Positions 32,056 to 44,682 are shown, counted from the first letter of the stretch. The stretch is DNA of 64,000 bases from Deinococcus aquaedulcis (GCF_019693445.1 NZ_JAHRBL010000002.1:248001-312000); one strand, 5' to 3'. The notes: generated by a model not told the origin, from the sequence alone. Made by a program: numbers and translations.

Positions 32056-33101
32056 AGGCGCTCCTTTTCGCTGTGGCTCAGAACCTCAGCGCCGTCCTCG
32101 GTCACCAGCACCAGATCCTCAATGCGCACGCCGCCCACGCCGGGCAGATACGCGCCGGGCTCAATGGTAATGACCATGCCTGAGCGCAGGACATCCTCGC
32201 TGACCTTGCGCAGCCCCGGGCCCTCGTGCACATTCAGCCCAATGCCGTGGCCCAGCGAGTGCGCAAAGGCCTCGCCCAGCCCGTGCCCGGTGAGCAGGTC
32301 GCGCGCCAGCTTGTCCAGGTCGGCCGCCCGCACGCCGGGCCGCACCGCCGCCACCGCCGCTTCCTCGGCCTCCAGCACTGCACGGTACACCCGGCGCAGC
32401 TCCTCGCCGGGCTCGCCCACCGCCACCGTGCGCGTCATATCGCTGTTGTAGCCGCGCAGCTGCGCGCCCATGTCCACGGTCACCAGTTCGCCGTCCTCAA
32501 TCACCCGCTCCGAGGCCACCCCGTGCGGCATCGCCCCGCGCGGCCCGCTGGCCACGATCACGTCAAACGCCACCGTCGCCCCCGCCCGGCGCAGGCGCGT
32601 TTCAATCTCAATGGCAATGTCCAGCTCGCGCACCCCTGCCCGGATCAGCGGGCGCACCTCGGCAAACACCTGATCGGTCAGCGTCTGCGCGTCGCGGATG
32701 GCCTCAATTTCCACCGCCGTCTTCACCATGCGCAGCTCGCGCAGCACCGGCCCCAGCGGCTCCAGCGCCGCGCCGGGCCAGTATTCGCGCAGCTCGTCCA
32801 GGGCCGCCACGGTCAGGTGCTCGGCCTCAAAGCCAATTCGCAGTCCCGCCACCTGCGCGGCGGCGTGCTCCAGGGTCTCGGGCGGGCGTGCAATAAAGGT
32901 GGGCACGCGCGTTTCCTCGCCCGCCTGCACCTCGTAGCGGGCGTCGGTGTACAGCGTCACGCCGCCCGGGGTGATCAGCAGCTTGGCGTCGGCGCCGCTC
33001 GTAAAGCCGCTCAGGAGCCGGATATGGGCCGGGTCACTGATCCACGCGCCGTCAAGGCCAGCCCCGCTCAGCGCCGCGCGCATCTGTTCCAGTTGAGTCA
33101 T
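32052..33101 (-). CDS. pepQ: M24 Xaa-Pro aminopeptidase
   Basis: Cytoplasmic metallopeptidase of 349 residues. The N-terminal creatinase domain (about 1-125) is followed by the pita-bread M24 domain with all five metal ligands in context: [20 protein letters not shown] (two Asp), [17 protein letters not shown] (His), [11 protein letters not shown] (Glu) and [13 protein letters not shown] (Glu). It cleaves the N-terminal residue from X-Pro peptides. ATG 33101 has a -10-like TACCGT 9 nt upstream. The following RlpA-like gene overlaps its stop. Confidence 0.93.
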   Translation of the reverse strand: MTQLEQMRAALSGAGLDGAWISDPAHIRLLSGFTSGADAKLLITPGGVTLYTDARYEVQAGEETRVPTFIARPPETLEHAAAQVAGLRIGFEAEHLTVAALDELREYWPGAALEPLGPVLRELRMVKTAVEIEAIRDAQTLTDQVFAEVRPLIRAGVRELDIAIEIETRLRRAGATVAFDVIVASGPRGAMPHGVASERVIEDGELVTVDMGAQLRGYNSDMTRTVAVGEPGEELRRVYRAVLEAEEAAVAAVRPGVRAADLDKLARDLLTGHGLGEAFAHSLGHGIGLNVHEGPGLRKVSEDVLRSGMVITIEPGAYLPGVGGVRIEDLVLVTEDGAEVLSHSEKERL

Positions 33102-33117
33102 GACCGGCCCACGGTAA

Positions 33118-35315
<2,198 letters not shown>

Positions 35316-35324
35316 GCGCACCTT

Positions 35325-35371
35325 CTGGAGGGGGGCGAGCTGGAGTTTATCCTCGGCTCGCCCCCCTCCAG
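35325..35371 (+). terminator. long hairpin after sucCD
   Basis: CTGGAGGGGGGCGAGC pairs perfectly with GCTCGCCCCCCTCCAG (16 bp) across a 15-nt loop. The 3' flank is C-rich rather than T-rich. Confidence 0.6.
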
Positions 35372-35434
35372 TCTCCCCCCACCCACCGGTGAAGACGCCG
35401 TCAGCTTGCGTCACCCACCCGTCAGCGCGGCGCG

Positions 35435-35440
35435 TAGACT
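35435..35440 (+). promoter_or_regulatory. leaderless-type -10 box
   Basis: TAGACT lies 6 nt before the ATG at 35447. Confidence 0.5.
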
Positions 35441-35446
35441 GAAGGC

Positions 35447-36013
35447 ATGACCCCGCGTGCTCTTTTGCCCCTCACCCTTCTGCTCGCGGCCCAGGCCTCG
35501 GCCCTGACCATTCAGGGCACCGTGGAGGGCGCCGCCAGCAGCGACCTGCGCGTCGCGGCGGTGGTGGTCAACCCCTTTGGCCAGGCCGTGCAGGAGGTTT
35601 CCAGCGTGCCCGTCGAAGGTGGCCGTTTCCGCCTGGAACTGCCCACCACGGCGCCCACCGCCCGCGCCCAGGTGACCCTCACCCCGCAAAACGTCAACTG
35701 GCCCGGCGTCATTGACCCCATTCAGGTCAGCACCCAGGCCCAGGTGGCGGAGCTGAAGTTCTTCACCTACCGCGACCTGAACAACAATGGCCGCCGCGAC
35801 GAGAACGAAGCCCTGCGCGACGTGACCCCAGAGACCACCCGGGGCAACCTTTTCGTGGCCTGGGTCAATACCGACGTGACGGTGAAAGCGAACCGTGGCT
35901 ACGAGGCGATGTTCAAGCGCGGCTGGAACGCTTTCCTGGTGGATGTTGGCCGCGCTGTGAAGGTGCAGCCCTTTACCGACACCACCGTGGTGACGGTCCG
36001 CTTGGCCCGATAA
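35447..36013 (+). CDS. secreted beta-sandwich protein, unknown
   Basis: 188 residues with a signal peptide ([19 protein letters not shown]). The mature part starts [26 protein letters not shown] and is predicted to be beta-rich, like carboxypeptidase-regulatory or transthyretin-like folds. [14 protein letters not shown] is a calcium-loop-like D-x-N-x-N-G-x-x-D-x-x-E motif. It is exported with function unknown. TAGACT at 6 nt supports the ATG, and a terminator follows. Confidence 0.75.
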   Translation: MTPRALLPLTLLLAAQASALTIQGTVEGAASSDLRVAAVVVNPFGQAVQEVSSVPVEGGRFRLELPTTAPTARAQVTLTPQNVNWPGVIDPIQVSTQAQVAELKFFTYRDLNNNGRRDENEALRDVTPETTRGNLFVAWVNTDVTVKANRGYEAMFKRGWNAFLVDVGRAVKVQPFTDTTVVTVRLAR

Positions 36014-36026
36014 GACGATTTCAACA

Positions 36027-36051
36027 GGGGCGGCCAATTGACGGCCGCCCC
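36027..36051 (+). terminator. terminator after secreted-protein gene
   Basis: GGGGCGGCC/GGCCGCCCC, a perfect 9-bp stem, followed by TTGCTGC, 13 nt past the stop. Confidence 0.6.
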
Positions 36052-36073
36052 TTGCTGCTCACCGAACAAAAGC

Positions 36074-36107
36074 TTCACGAATTAGCATAATCGTGAATAG
36101 ATTCACT
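36074..36107 (+). repeat. 34-bp AT-rich palindromic repeat, copy 2
   Basis: Same architecture as the other copies (TTCACGA...TCGTGAA, then N4-TTCACT) with one arm mismatch. The left flank is GAACAAAAGC. It lies between two terminators of convergent genes, where no promoter is expected. Confidence 0.85.
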
Positions 36108-36135
36108 AGCGATCAGTGAGGCTGGGATGTTTAGA

Positions 36136-36179
36136 GGGCGGGGGCTGGCTGGACCATCGAATCCAGCCAGCCCCCGCCC
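36136..36179 (-). terminator. terminator of bshA
   Basis: An 18-bp perfect stem (36136-36153 with 36162-36179) directly abutting the bshA stop, with TCTAAACAT after it on the minus strand. Confidence 0.7.
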
Positions 36180-37298
36180 TTATCCCACCGTTTTCTCGTA
36201 GGCCCGCAGGTATTGCGGCACGATCAAGCGCGGGTGAAAGCGGTGGACAGCAGCGTGTCGCCCGGCCGCCCCCAGCTGCTGGTACAGGTCGCGGTTGCGC
36301 AGCACGCGCAGCGCGGCGTCGGCCATGTGGTCCACGTCGCCCACGTCTGCCAGGAAGCCAGTCACGCCTTCGTCCACGACCTCAGGAATCCCTCCGGCCC
36401 GCGCGGCGACCACCGGCACCTCGCAGCTCATGGCTTCCAGCGCCGCCAGCCCGAAGCTCTCCTGCTGGCTGGGCAGGAGAAAGAGGTCACTGATGCCCAG
36501 CACCGTCTCCACATCTGGAAAAGAGCCCAGAAAGTGCGTGCGGCCAATGACTCCCAACTGCTGGGCCAGCTCAAAGGCGCGCGGGCGCTCTGGGCCGTCC
36601 CCGATCATCAGCAGGCGGGCTGGGATCTCGCTGGCCACGCGGGCAAACACCTGCACCACATCCGCCGCGCGTTTGACCGGGCGGAAGTTGCTGACATGCA
36701 CCAGCAGGGCTTCATCTGGGTGGGCGAAGCGGGCGCGGACCGCTGGATCGGTCACCCGCACGAAGCGCTCGCTGTCCACGAAGTTGTGAATCACCTCGAT
36801 CTCGCGCTCCACCCCAAAGACCTCGCGGGTGTGTTCGGCCAGATAGTGCGACACGGCCGTCACATGGTCGCTGCGCTCAATGGCGTGGCGCGTGGTGTGC
36901 CGGAACGCCGGTTCCAGGCCCACCAGGGTCACGTCGGTGCCGTGCAGTGTGGTCATCACGCGCGAGCGACCCGTGATGGCCCGCGCATGAATCGCCGCCG
37001 TGGCATGCGGAATGGCGTAGTGCGCGTGGGCCAGCTCCACGCCGTGTTCCAGAATCACCTCGGTCAGGGTGTTCGCGGCGGCCAGCTCGGGGTAAGGCTG
37101 ATCGAACAGGGCGTAGGCGTAGCCGCTGACCTGATGAAAGTAGGGGCCCCGCATCCCGCCGTGGCCGGAGAGCCGGAACGGCTGGGCCGAGCCCACGAAA
37201 TGCACCTCGTGGCCAGCGCGCGCCACCTGCAGGCCCAGTTCGGTAGCGACCACCCCGGAGCCCCCAGCACTGGCGTGGCACAGCACCGCCACTTTCAT
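36180..37298 (-). CDS. bshA: N-acetyl-alpha-D-glucosaminyl L-malate synthase
   Basis: GT4 glycosyltransferase of 372 residues making GlcNAc-malate, the first step of bacillithiol synthesis. BshA features are [29 protein letters not shown] at the start, the [17 protein letters not shown] segment, [12 protein letters not shown], and the GT-B C-terminal [35 protein letters not shown] with the E-x7-E motif. ATG 37298 gives the proper N-terminus, with CTGGAG upstream and a -10 at 37354-37359. Other bacillithiol genes are not in the window. Confidence 0.92.
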   Translation of the reverse strand: MKVAVLCHASAGGSGVVATELGLQVARAGHEVHFVGSAQPFRLSGHGGMRGPYFHQVSGYAYALFDQPYPELAAANTLTEVILEHGVELAHAHYAIPHATAAIHARAITGRSRVMTTLHGTDVTLVGLEPAFRHTTRHAIERSDHVTAVSHYLAEHTREVFGVEREIEVIHNFVDSERFVRVTDPAVRARFAHPDEALLVHVSNFRPVKRAADVVQVFARVASEIPARLLMIGDGPERPRAFELAQQLGVIGRTHFLGSFPDVETVLGISDLFLLPSQQESFGLAALEAMSCEVPVVAARAGGIPEVVDEGVTGFLADVGDVDHMADAALRVLRNRDLYQQLGAAGRHAAVHRFHPRLIVPQYLRAYEKTVG

Positions 37299-37353
37299 GT
37301 CGGCTCCAGAAGCGGGTGGGAACAGGGGAGAGCTGACGCCTTCATGAGTGCGA

Positions 37354-37359
37354 AGTATA
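37354..37359 (-). promoter_or_regulatory. -10 box for bshA
   Basis: Minus-strand TATACT about 55 nt before the bshA ATG. No good -35 at 17 nt. Confidence 0.4.
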
Positions 37360-37427
37360 GTCGCCTGCTCCCAGCCCAACCGTCTGAGGCCATCCCATCC
37401 GGACAGCGGGGCGGTCTGAAAAATGCC

Positions 37428-37446
37428 CTCTGACACAACTCTGACA
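37428..37446 (+). repeat. direct repeat in bshA/degV divergent region
   Basis: CTCTGACA occurs twice with an 11-nt period (37428 and 37439), one helical turn, between the two divergent promoters. Confidence 0.45.
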
Positions 37447-37540
37447 GACTTGGCGCAGCGCGTTAAGACGCGGGGGGCAATCAGGGGCAAAGGGAGATAC
37501 TTCACAACGGCGCGGGTGTGAAGCGCCTAAAAAGTGGTTC

Positions 37541-38383
37541 ATGATTGCCGTCGTCACCGATTCCACCTGCGATCTGCACCCCGACCAGGCCAAGGGGCTT
37601 GGCATCCATGTGGTGCCGCTGCAGGTCACCATGCAGGGCCGCACACTGCTCGACTGGCAGGAGGTGGACCCGGACGCGGTGTACGACCACATGCGCGCCG
37701 GTGGCGAGGCCACCACAGCCCCGGTTCCCGCTGCCACCTTTGCCGACCTGTACCGCTCGTTGCTCAAGACCTACGATTCGGTACTTAGTGTGCATCTGTC
37801 CTCACAGCTCTCCGAAACGTTCAAGCACGCCCAGCAGGCCGCCGCCAGCCTGGGCGAAGGCGGGCGCGTGCTGGTGATGGACAGCGAGGTGGCCGGCGCG
37901 CCCCTCGCTGAAATCGCCATGGCCGCCAGCGCCGTGGCCCAGCAGGGTGCCGACCTGAAAACGGCAGCGGCCCGCGCCCAGGCGGTGGGGCAGGCCCTGT
38001 ACGCCGAAATGAGCGTGCCCTCGCTGGAATACCTGCGCCGGGGCGGGCGCATCAGCCGCGCGCAGGCGTTTTTTGGGAACATGCTGGGAGTGCGGCCGAT
38101 CCTGGAATTCGATCATGGCAAGCTCAAACCCGCCCGCCGCGCCAAGGTGGATCAGGCGGCCGGCGACATGCTCGCCAGCCTCAAGGCCCGCTTTGGCGAC
38201 ACCCCCGTGAGCGCCACCATCATGCACGCGGGGCGCGACACCGCCCGCATCAGCGCCCTGCGCAATGCCATGAACGCCAGCGGCCTGAACGTGCAAAAAG
38301 GCCGCGTGCAGCTCATGGGCCCGGTGATCGGGGCCCACGTGGGCCCCGGCACCTTCGGCTTTCTGGCCGTGCCCATTGAATAA
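37541..38383 (+). CDS. DegV-family fatty-acid-binding protein
   Basis: 280 residues, cytoplasmic. It starts with IAVVTDSTCDLHPDQAKGLGIHVVPLQV, and has ATTAPVPAATFADLY (the fatty-acid carboxylate loop), LSSQLSETFKHAQQAA, and SLEYLRRGGRISRAQAFFGNMLGVRPIL, which are the DegV signatures. In Gram-positive bacteria the equivalent FakB delivers fatty acids to the FakA kinase. No fakA-like gene lies nearby. It is divergent from bshA. Confidence 0.9.
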   Translation: MIAVVTDSTCDLHPDQAKGLGIHVVPLQVTMQGRTLLDWQEVDPDAVYDHMRAGGEATTAPVPAATFADLYRSLLKTYDSVLSVHLSSQLSETFKHAQQAAASLGEGGRVLVMDSEVAGAPLAEIAMAASAVAQQGADLKTAAARAQAVGQALYAEMSVPSLEYLRRGGRISRAQAFFGNMLGVRPILEFDHGKLKPARRAKVDQAAGDMLASLKARFGDTPVSATIMHAGRDTARISALRNAMNASGLNVQKGRVQLMGPVIGAHVGPGTFGFLAVPIE

Positions 38384-38866
38384 GTAGACGGAGGCTTGAA
38401 CGCCGCGCTTGCTGCCGCTCAAGGCGGGCCCAGCGCGGCGCGCTGTGTTGGGGTGTGGTGAACAGGCGCCAGAGACCTCCGTGGCCTTGCTCGCCGCTGG
38501 CTCTGAAACTCTGGCGGTTGAGGGGAGTCAGAACGGCTTCTCCCTCTTCTGTTCGCTCCAGGGCAACCTTGCCAGCCGAAGCAGGTGGCACGACTGCTGC
38601 CGCAAAAGCTCCTGAGCAATGCGGCGAACCGTTCCCGTACCCCGGCTGGCGCGACTCCATGAACACGAGGATTCCTCCCGTGTCCTTTGTGGCGGACTCG
38701 CCGAGCTGCTCTGCAGACGTTCAGTTTCGGAAGGCGGCGGAGCAGCGGGCGGTAAGCGGGTCTGCTGTTCCTTGCGCTTCTTCCGCAGCCTCCGCTTCCA
38801 CCGTCCTGAACATCACTGCGGACCGTGACCCTGCCCCCTTGCACCAACCCACCCATACAAAGAGAG
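38384..38866. other. long convergent spacer, nothing recognised
   Basis: About 480 nt between degV and ileS 3' ends. A hairpin CGCCGCGCT/AGCGCGGCG (38401-38440) may end degV transcription. Frames of 60-200 codons exist on both strands but lack starts with ribosome sites, and their compositions (Arg, Ser, Cys and Pro rich) look non-coding. Confidence 0.4.
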
Positions 38867-38888
38867 CAGGCCGGGTCACCCCGGCCTG
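38867..38888 (-). terminator. terminator of ileS
   Basis: CAGGCCGGG/CCCGGCCTG, a perfect 9-bp stem with a 4-nt loop, followed on the minus strand by CTCTCTTTGTAT. Confidence 0.75.
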
Positions 38889-38915
38889 TCCCCTGTCTCA
38901 CCTCAACGCCCAGCC

Positions 38916-41900
38916 TCAGTTGTGACTGACGACCTCCAGCCGTTCCAGATACGCGGTGCCGCCTTCCAGCTCGGCCGCGAAGCCGTCGGCGGGGCCAAAC
39001 ACCAGCGTCTCGGCCAGCGTTTCGCTCATCAGGTACTCCTGCCACGCCTCGGCGGCTTCCCGCGCGTCGCCGCTCAGGTTCAGGTGCAGGGCGATGCGGT
39101 CTTGCACCTCAAAGCCCGCCTTCTTGCGCGCGTCCTGAACCCCGCGCACGAGGTCACGCGCCAGGCCCTCCAGCTCCAACTCGCGCGTCAGCGTGGTATC
39201 GAAAGCCACCAGATAGCCGGCCTCCTCCTGGGCGGCAAAACCCTCGGGCGACTGGGCGTCCACCAGCACCTCGTCGGGCCCCAGCTCAAAGCGCTCGCCT
39301 GTGGGGGCCACCACCTCAAACTGCTTGCCGTCGCGCACAAACCGGGCCACCTCACTGGCGTCGGCCGCCCCCAGGGCCGCGCGCACCTGCGGCACCGCCT
39401 TGCCAAACTTCTTGCCCAGCACTGGCAGGTTCGGACGCAGCTGATAGCGCACCAGTTCGGTGAACTGGTCCATCAGCTCCACCTCCTTGACGTTCAGCTC
39501 CTCTTTGAGCTGCTCGGCAAAGCGCCCCAGGGCCTGGGTCTGCTCGGCGGTGCGCGCCCGCACCATCACCTTGGGCAGCGGCTGACGCTGGCGTAGGCTG
39601 GTCTTGCCCCGCACCGCGCGCCCCAGGCTGACCACCCGCAGCACCGCGTCCATCTCGCCCACCAGGGTGGGGGCCGCCAGGGCCTCATCTACCACTGGCC
39701 AGGTGGTCAGGTGCACGCTCTCCGGGGCGCCCGGGTCCACGGACCGCACGAGGTTCCCGTACAGCGTCTCGGCCAGAAACGGCGTGAACGGCGCCGTGAG
39801 CTTGGTAACCGTCACCAGGGCAAAGTGCAGCGTGGCGTAGGCGTTGTGATCCGCGCCTTCCTCGCCGCCCCAGAAGCGGCGGCGGTTGCGCCGCACGTAC
39901 CAGTTGCTCAGGTCCTCCACCACGAAGTCCTGCAGCGCGCGGCTGGCCCCGGTGGGATCGTAGTTCTCCAGGCGCTCGGTGACGGTGCCGATCAGGGCCT
40001 GCACCTTGGCCACCAGCCAGCGGTCCACCTCCGGGCGCTGGGCCACCGGGGCGGCGGCCTGCAGGTCCGGCCGGTCCAGGTTGGCGTACAGCACGAAGAA
40101 GGAATAGGTGTTCCACAGCGTCAGGAAGTACGAGCGGAACGCCTCGCCCACCAAGTTCATGCCAAAGCGGCGGCTGAGCTCGGGCGGCGCCGAGACGTAC
40201 ATGTACCAGCGGGCGGCGTCGGCGCCGTACTGCTCGAACACGTCCCAGGGATTCACCACGTTCCCCTTGCTCTTGGACATCTTCGCACCCTTCTCGTCCA
40301 GGATGTGTCCCGAGCAGATCACGGACTTATAGGCCACCGAGTCAAAGACCATCGTGCCGATCTGGTGCAGCGAGTTGAACCACCCACGCGTCTGGTCAAT
40401 GGCCTCGGCGATGAAGTCGGCGGGAAAGCCACCCGCCTCGAACCTGTCCTTGTTCTCGAACGGGTAGTGGTGCTGCGCAAAGGGCATGGCGCCCGAGTCG
40501 TACCACACGTCCATCACGTACGGCACGCGCCGGAAGGTCTTGCCGCCCACCTCGAAGGTGATGTCGTCCACGAACGGGCGGTGCGGATCAAAGTCCGGCC
40601 CCGTCAGCTCCGGGCGCCCACTCAGTTCCGCCAACTCGGCGTAGCTGCCCACCACGCGGTATTCGCCGTCCTCGGCCTCCCACACCGGCAGCGGCGTGCC
40701 CCAGTAGCGGCTGCGTGACACGTTCCAGTCAATCAGGTTTTCCAGCCAGCCCCCGTAGCGCCCATTCTTGATGTGCGGCGGGTGCCAGCCAATGGTCTGG
40801 TTCAGTTCGATCAGGCGCGCCTTGAGGCGGGTGTTGTTCAGGTACCAGCTCTCGGTGGCGTAGTACATCAGCGGGGTGCCGCAGCGCCAGCAGTGCGGGT
40901 AGGCGTGCAGAAAGTTCTTCTCGCGCCACATCAGCCCCCGGGCGCGCAGGTCGCGCACGATCTCGGTGTTCGCGTCGCGGAAGAACACGCCCTGCCACGG
41001 CCCAAAGCGGTGCTTGCCCTCGCTGTCCACGCCCACGATCACCGGGAAGCCGTAATTCCGCGCCAGCCGCATGTCGTCCTCACCAAACGCCGGCGCCGTG
41101 TGCACGATGCCCGTGCCGTCGCTGTCCGAGACATAGGTGTCCAGCCCGCTCAGCCACACCGGCTTGCCCTCGCCTTCGGCCTCGTACGCCTCGGTGAACA
41201 GCGGCTCGTAGGCCACGCGCTCCAGCTCGGCGCCCCTGAACGTCCTGACCACCTCGGCTTCTTCGCCCAGCACAGCGTCTTTCAGGCTCTGGGCCAGGAT
41301 CATCACCTGCCCGTCCTTGTCCCGGGCGGCCACGTACGTAAAATCCGGGTGGATCGCCACGCCCACGTTGTAGGGCAGCGTCCACGGCGTGGTCGTCCAC
41401 ACCAGGAACGCCGCGCCTTCCGGCAGCTCCAGTGCCCCCGGGTCCTTCAGCCGGAACGGCACATACACGCTGGGGTCCTGGATGTCCTTGTAACCCTCGC
41501 TGACTTCGGCATTGGAGAGCGTGGTGCCGTCCTTGGGGCAGTACGGCGCCACCCGGAAGCCCTTGTACAGCAGTCCCTTTTCATCCAGCCCCTTGACGCT
41601 CCACCAGATGCTCTCGATGTAATCCTTGTGCAGCGTCAGGTACGCGTCGTCCAGGTCCACCCAGTAGCCCATGCGCTCGGTAAAGCGCCGCCACTCGGCC
41701 TCGTACTCGAACACGCTGGCGCGGCACTCGGCATTGAAGCGGTCAATGCCGTAGGCCTCAACCTCGCGCTTGGAATTCAGGCCCAGCTTCTTTTCCACGC
41801 CCAGTTCCACCGGCAGGCCGTGGGTGTCCCAGCCCGCCTTGCGCGGCACGTGGTAGCCCTGCATGGTGCGGAAGCGCGGAAACAGATCCTTGAAGCTGCG

Positions 41901-42089
41901 CGCCTGCACGTGGTGCACGCCCGGCTGCCCGTTGGCGGTGGGCGGCCCCTCGTAGAAGGTAAAGACCGGTCCATCCTTGGTCTGCGCCAGCGAGCGCTCG
42001 AAGATGCCCTTTTCCTTCCAGAAGGCCAGGATGTCCCCCTCCAGGGCAGGAAAGTTGGGGTTTTGCGGCACGGGTTTAAAGGTGGTCAT
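38916..42089 (-). CDS. ileS: isoleucyl-tRNA synthetase (large, type-2-like)
   Basis: Class Ia synthetase of 1057 residues. The HIGH motif appears as GVHHV near residue 57-61 in FYEGPPTANGQPGVHHVQARSFKDLFPRFRTMQGYHVPRKAGWDTHGLPVE, and KMSKS as GAKMSKSKGN near 603. The HHV form and the length fit the eukaryote-like IleRS2 group, which is typically insensitive to mupirocin. Editing-domain sequence (VWTTTPWTLPYN) is present. ATG 42089 has CCGGAGTTCCT upstream and also overlaps the stop of a 34-codon ORF. A T-box with an isoleucine specifier codon lies upstream. Confidence 0.95.
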   Translation of the reverse strand: MTTFKPVPQNPNFPALEGDILAFWKEKGIFERSLAQTKDGPVFTFYEGPPTANGQPGVHHVQARSFKDLFPRFRTMQGYHVPRKAGWDTHGLPVELGVEKKLGLNSKREVEAYGIDRFNAECRASVFEYEAEWRRFTERMGYWVDLDDAYLTLHKDYIESIWWSVKGLDEKGLLYKGFRVAPYCPKDGTTLSNAEVSEGYKDIQDPSVYVPFRLKDPGALELPEGAAFLVWTTTPWTLPYNVGVAIHPDFTYVAARDKDGQVMILAQSLKDAVLGEEAEVVRTFRGAELERVAYEPLFTEAYEAEGEGKPVWLSGLDTYVSDSDGTGIVHTAPAFGEDDMRLARNYGFPVIVGVDSEGKHRFGPWQGVFFRDANTEIVRDLRARGLMWREKNFLHAYPHCWRCGTPLMYYATESWYLNNTRLKARLIELNQTIGWHPPHIKNGRYGGWLENLIDWNVSRSRYWGTPLPVWEAEDGEYRVVGSYAELAELSGRPELTGPDFDPHRPFVDDITFEVGGKTFRRVPYVMDVWYDSGAMPFAQHHYPFENKDRFEAGGFPADFIAEAIDQTRGWFNSLHQIGTMVFDSVAYKSVICSGHILDEKGAKMSKSKGNVVNPWDVFEQYGADAARWYMYVSAPPELSRRFGMNLVGEAFRSYFLTLWNTYSFFVLYANLDRPDLQAAAPVAQRPEVDRWLVAKVQALIGTVTERLENYDPTGASRALQDFVVEDLSNWYVRRNRRRFWGGEEGADHNAYATLHFALVTVTKLTAPFTPFLAETLYGNLVRSVDPGAPESVHLTTWPVVDEALAAPTLVGEMDAVLRVVSLGRAVRGKTSLRQRQPLPKVMVRARTAEQTQALGRFAEQLKEELNVKEVELMDQFTELVRYQLRPNLPVLGKKFGKAVPQVRAALGAADASEVARFVRDGKQFEVVAPTGERFELGPDEVLVDAQSPEGFAAQEEAGYLVAFDTTLTRELELEGLARDLVRGVQDARKKAGFEVQDRIALHLNLSGDAREAAEAWQEYLMSETLAETLVFGPADGFAAELEGGTAYLERLEVVSHN

Positions 42090-42190
42090 AGGAACTCCGG
42101 GGAACAGGGAAGAGGCGAAGGGACATGGGGGGCCAGGGCAGCGGGGATCACCCGCCTCCGAATCGGGCCTCGAATTTGCACGGTGCTCAT
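42086..42190 (-). CDS. 34-aa ORF coupled to ileS
   Basis: ATG at 42190 is preceded by CTGGAGGTGAAGGC, a near-ideal ribosome site. The frame encodes [20 protein letters not shown] followed by HVP-rich sequence ending PCSPEFL, and its TGA overlaps the ileS ATG (ATGA). It begins about 26 nt after the T-box terminator stem, so it is made only on read-through transcripts. The peptide has no recognisable family. Either it couples translation into ileS, or it is a chance frame with a fortuitous ribosome site. Codon use is not diagnostic. Confidence 0.5.
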   Translation of the reverse strand: MSTVQIRGPIRRRVIPAALAPHVPSPLPCSPEFL

Positions 42191-42209
42191 GCCTTCACCT
42201 CCAGAACCA

Positions 42210-42251
42210 AACAAAGCGGCGCGTCTCAGCTGATCTGCTGGGACGCGCCGC
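42210..42251 (-). terminator. T-box regulated terminator of ileS leader
   Basis: GCGGCGCGTC/GACGCGCCGC, a perfect 10-bp stem with a 16-nt loop, followed by TTTGTTTGG on the minus strand. Confidence 0.85.
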
Positions 42252-42520
42252 ATGGAAGCGTGTGCGTGGTACCACCCAACTTCGCCGCGTGCACGCGGCC
42301 TCGTTGCAGCCCTCTGCCGGAGGGTGTCCGGGCGGGTCTAATCGGCGCCCCTGATGGTCTCAGGATGGGCCTTTCTTCCGCCGGCGCGGGAGGTGATCTT
42401 CCGTGGGTGCGGCTGGCTGGCCAGGCTCTCACCGTCCCTGGCTCGCTCTGTGCTGCCCTGCGCCCCGTACTGTCCTCTCGGTCGCCTGTGTGTTGTCTCC
42501 ACCCCACACCGGGGTGGCTT
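42211..42520 (-). promoter_or_regulatory. T-box riboswitch, isoleucine-specific
   Basis: Read on the minus strand. Stem I shows an AGTA loop-E-like motif near 42471-42468 and the distal GGTGAGAGCC near 42433-42424. The specifier loop GAAGATCACC carries ATC (Ile) at 42397-42395. The conserved T-box AAGTTGGGTGGTACCACG lies at 42282-42265 and the terminator at 42251-42210. Uncharged tRNA-Ile would pair with the T-box and block the terminator, raising ileS expression. The specifier matches the downstream gene, which is strong support. Confidence 0.88.
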
Positions 42521-42523
42521 CTC

Positions 42524-42553
42524 ATGGTAGGACGCCCGGGGGCGAGCGGTCAA
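42524..42553 (-). promoter_or_regulatory. promoter of the ileS T-box leader
   Basis: On the minus strand a -35 TTGACC (42553-42548), an 18-nt spacer and a -10 TACCAT (42529-42524), just upstream of stem I. Confidence 0.7.
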
Positions 42554-42658
42554 TCTGACCTGCCTGCTGGGCCCGGACAGGGTATGCTCGGGGCCTGCGC
42601 CCCTTCTGACCCAGCCACCTTTCTCACCCCGCGCATGTGTTTTTCGCCCGCAGGTGTA

Positions 42659-42664
42659 TACAAT
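42659..42664 (+). promoter_or_regulatory. -10 box for transaldolase-rho operon
   Basis: TACAAT, 22 nt before the transaldolase ATG. The -35 is unclear. Confidence 0.45.
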
Positions 42665-42685
42665 CGCTTTCAGGGAGAACGGTTT

Positions 42686-43407
42686 ATGGAATTCTTTATC
42701 GATACGGCCATCACGGATGAGATCCGCGAAATCAATGAATGGGGCGTCCTGGCGGGCGTCACCACCAACCCCAGCCTGATCGTGGCCTCCGGGCGCGACT
42801 TCCGCGAAGTGGTGCAGGAAATTGCGGCCCTGGTGGGCGGCGCCATCAGCGCCGAAGTCACGGCCCTGGACGCCGAGGGCATGATCAAGGAAGGCCGCGA
42901 GGTGGCCGCCTGGAGCGAGCACGTCGTGGTGAAGCTGCCCCTCACGCCCGCCGGCCTGAAAGCCTGCAAGGTGCTGACGGGCGAGGGCATCCGCACCAAC
43001 GTCACCCTGTGCTTCAGCGTGCCGCAGGCCCTGCTGGCCGCCCGCGCGGGCGCCACCTACATCAGCCCCTTCGCCGGGCGTGTAGACGACATCGGCTGGG
43101 ACGGCACCGAACTGATCCGCCAGATCAAGGAAGCCTACGTCCTGGGCGGCATTGAGACCAAGGTGCTGGCCGCCAGCATCCGCCACCCCATGCATGTGGT
43201 GCAGGCCGCCCTGGCCGGCGCCGACGTGGCGACCATTCCGTACAAGGTCTTTACCCAGATGATCAAGCACCCCCTGACCCAGGCGGGCCTGGACGGCTTT
43301 ATGAAGGACTGGGCCAAGCGGGCCGGCGCCAGCCCGGAAACCCCGGCCAGCGAAGCCGGCACGAACCCCACGAGTGGGGGCGTGACCGAGCAGGGAGGCA
43401 GCAAGCA

Positions 43408-43411
<4 letters not shown>
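42686..43411 (+). CDS. tal: transaldolase (short TalC/Fsa type)
   Basis: Cytoplasmic TIM-barrel aldolase of 241 residues. [32 protein letters not shown] is the family start. The Schiff-base lysine is in [16 protein letters not shown] near residue 84, and [15 protein letters not shown] and [29 protein letters not shown] follow. It is about 25 residues longer than most short transaldolases, with a Gly/Pro/Thr-rich tail. ATG 42686 follows CAGGGAGAAC. Its TGA overlaps the rho GTG. Transaldolase near rho is also known in Bacillus. Confidence 0.93.

Positions 43412-44682
<1,271 letters not shown>

Noticed and set aside
42600..42685. A longer transaldolase starting upstream of 42686
   Set aside because: The frame is open upstream, but that region holds the ileS T-box leader on the other strand, and the family N-terminus MEFFIDTA starts exactly at 42686 after CAGGGAGAAC.
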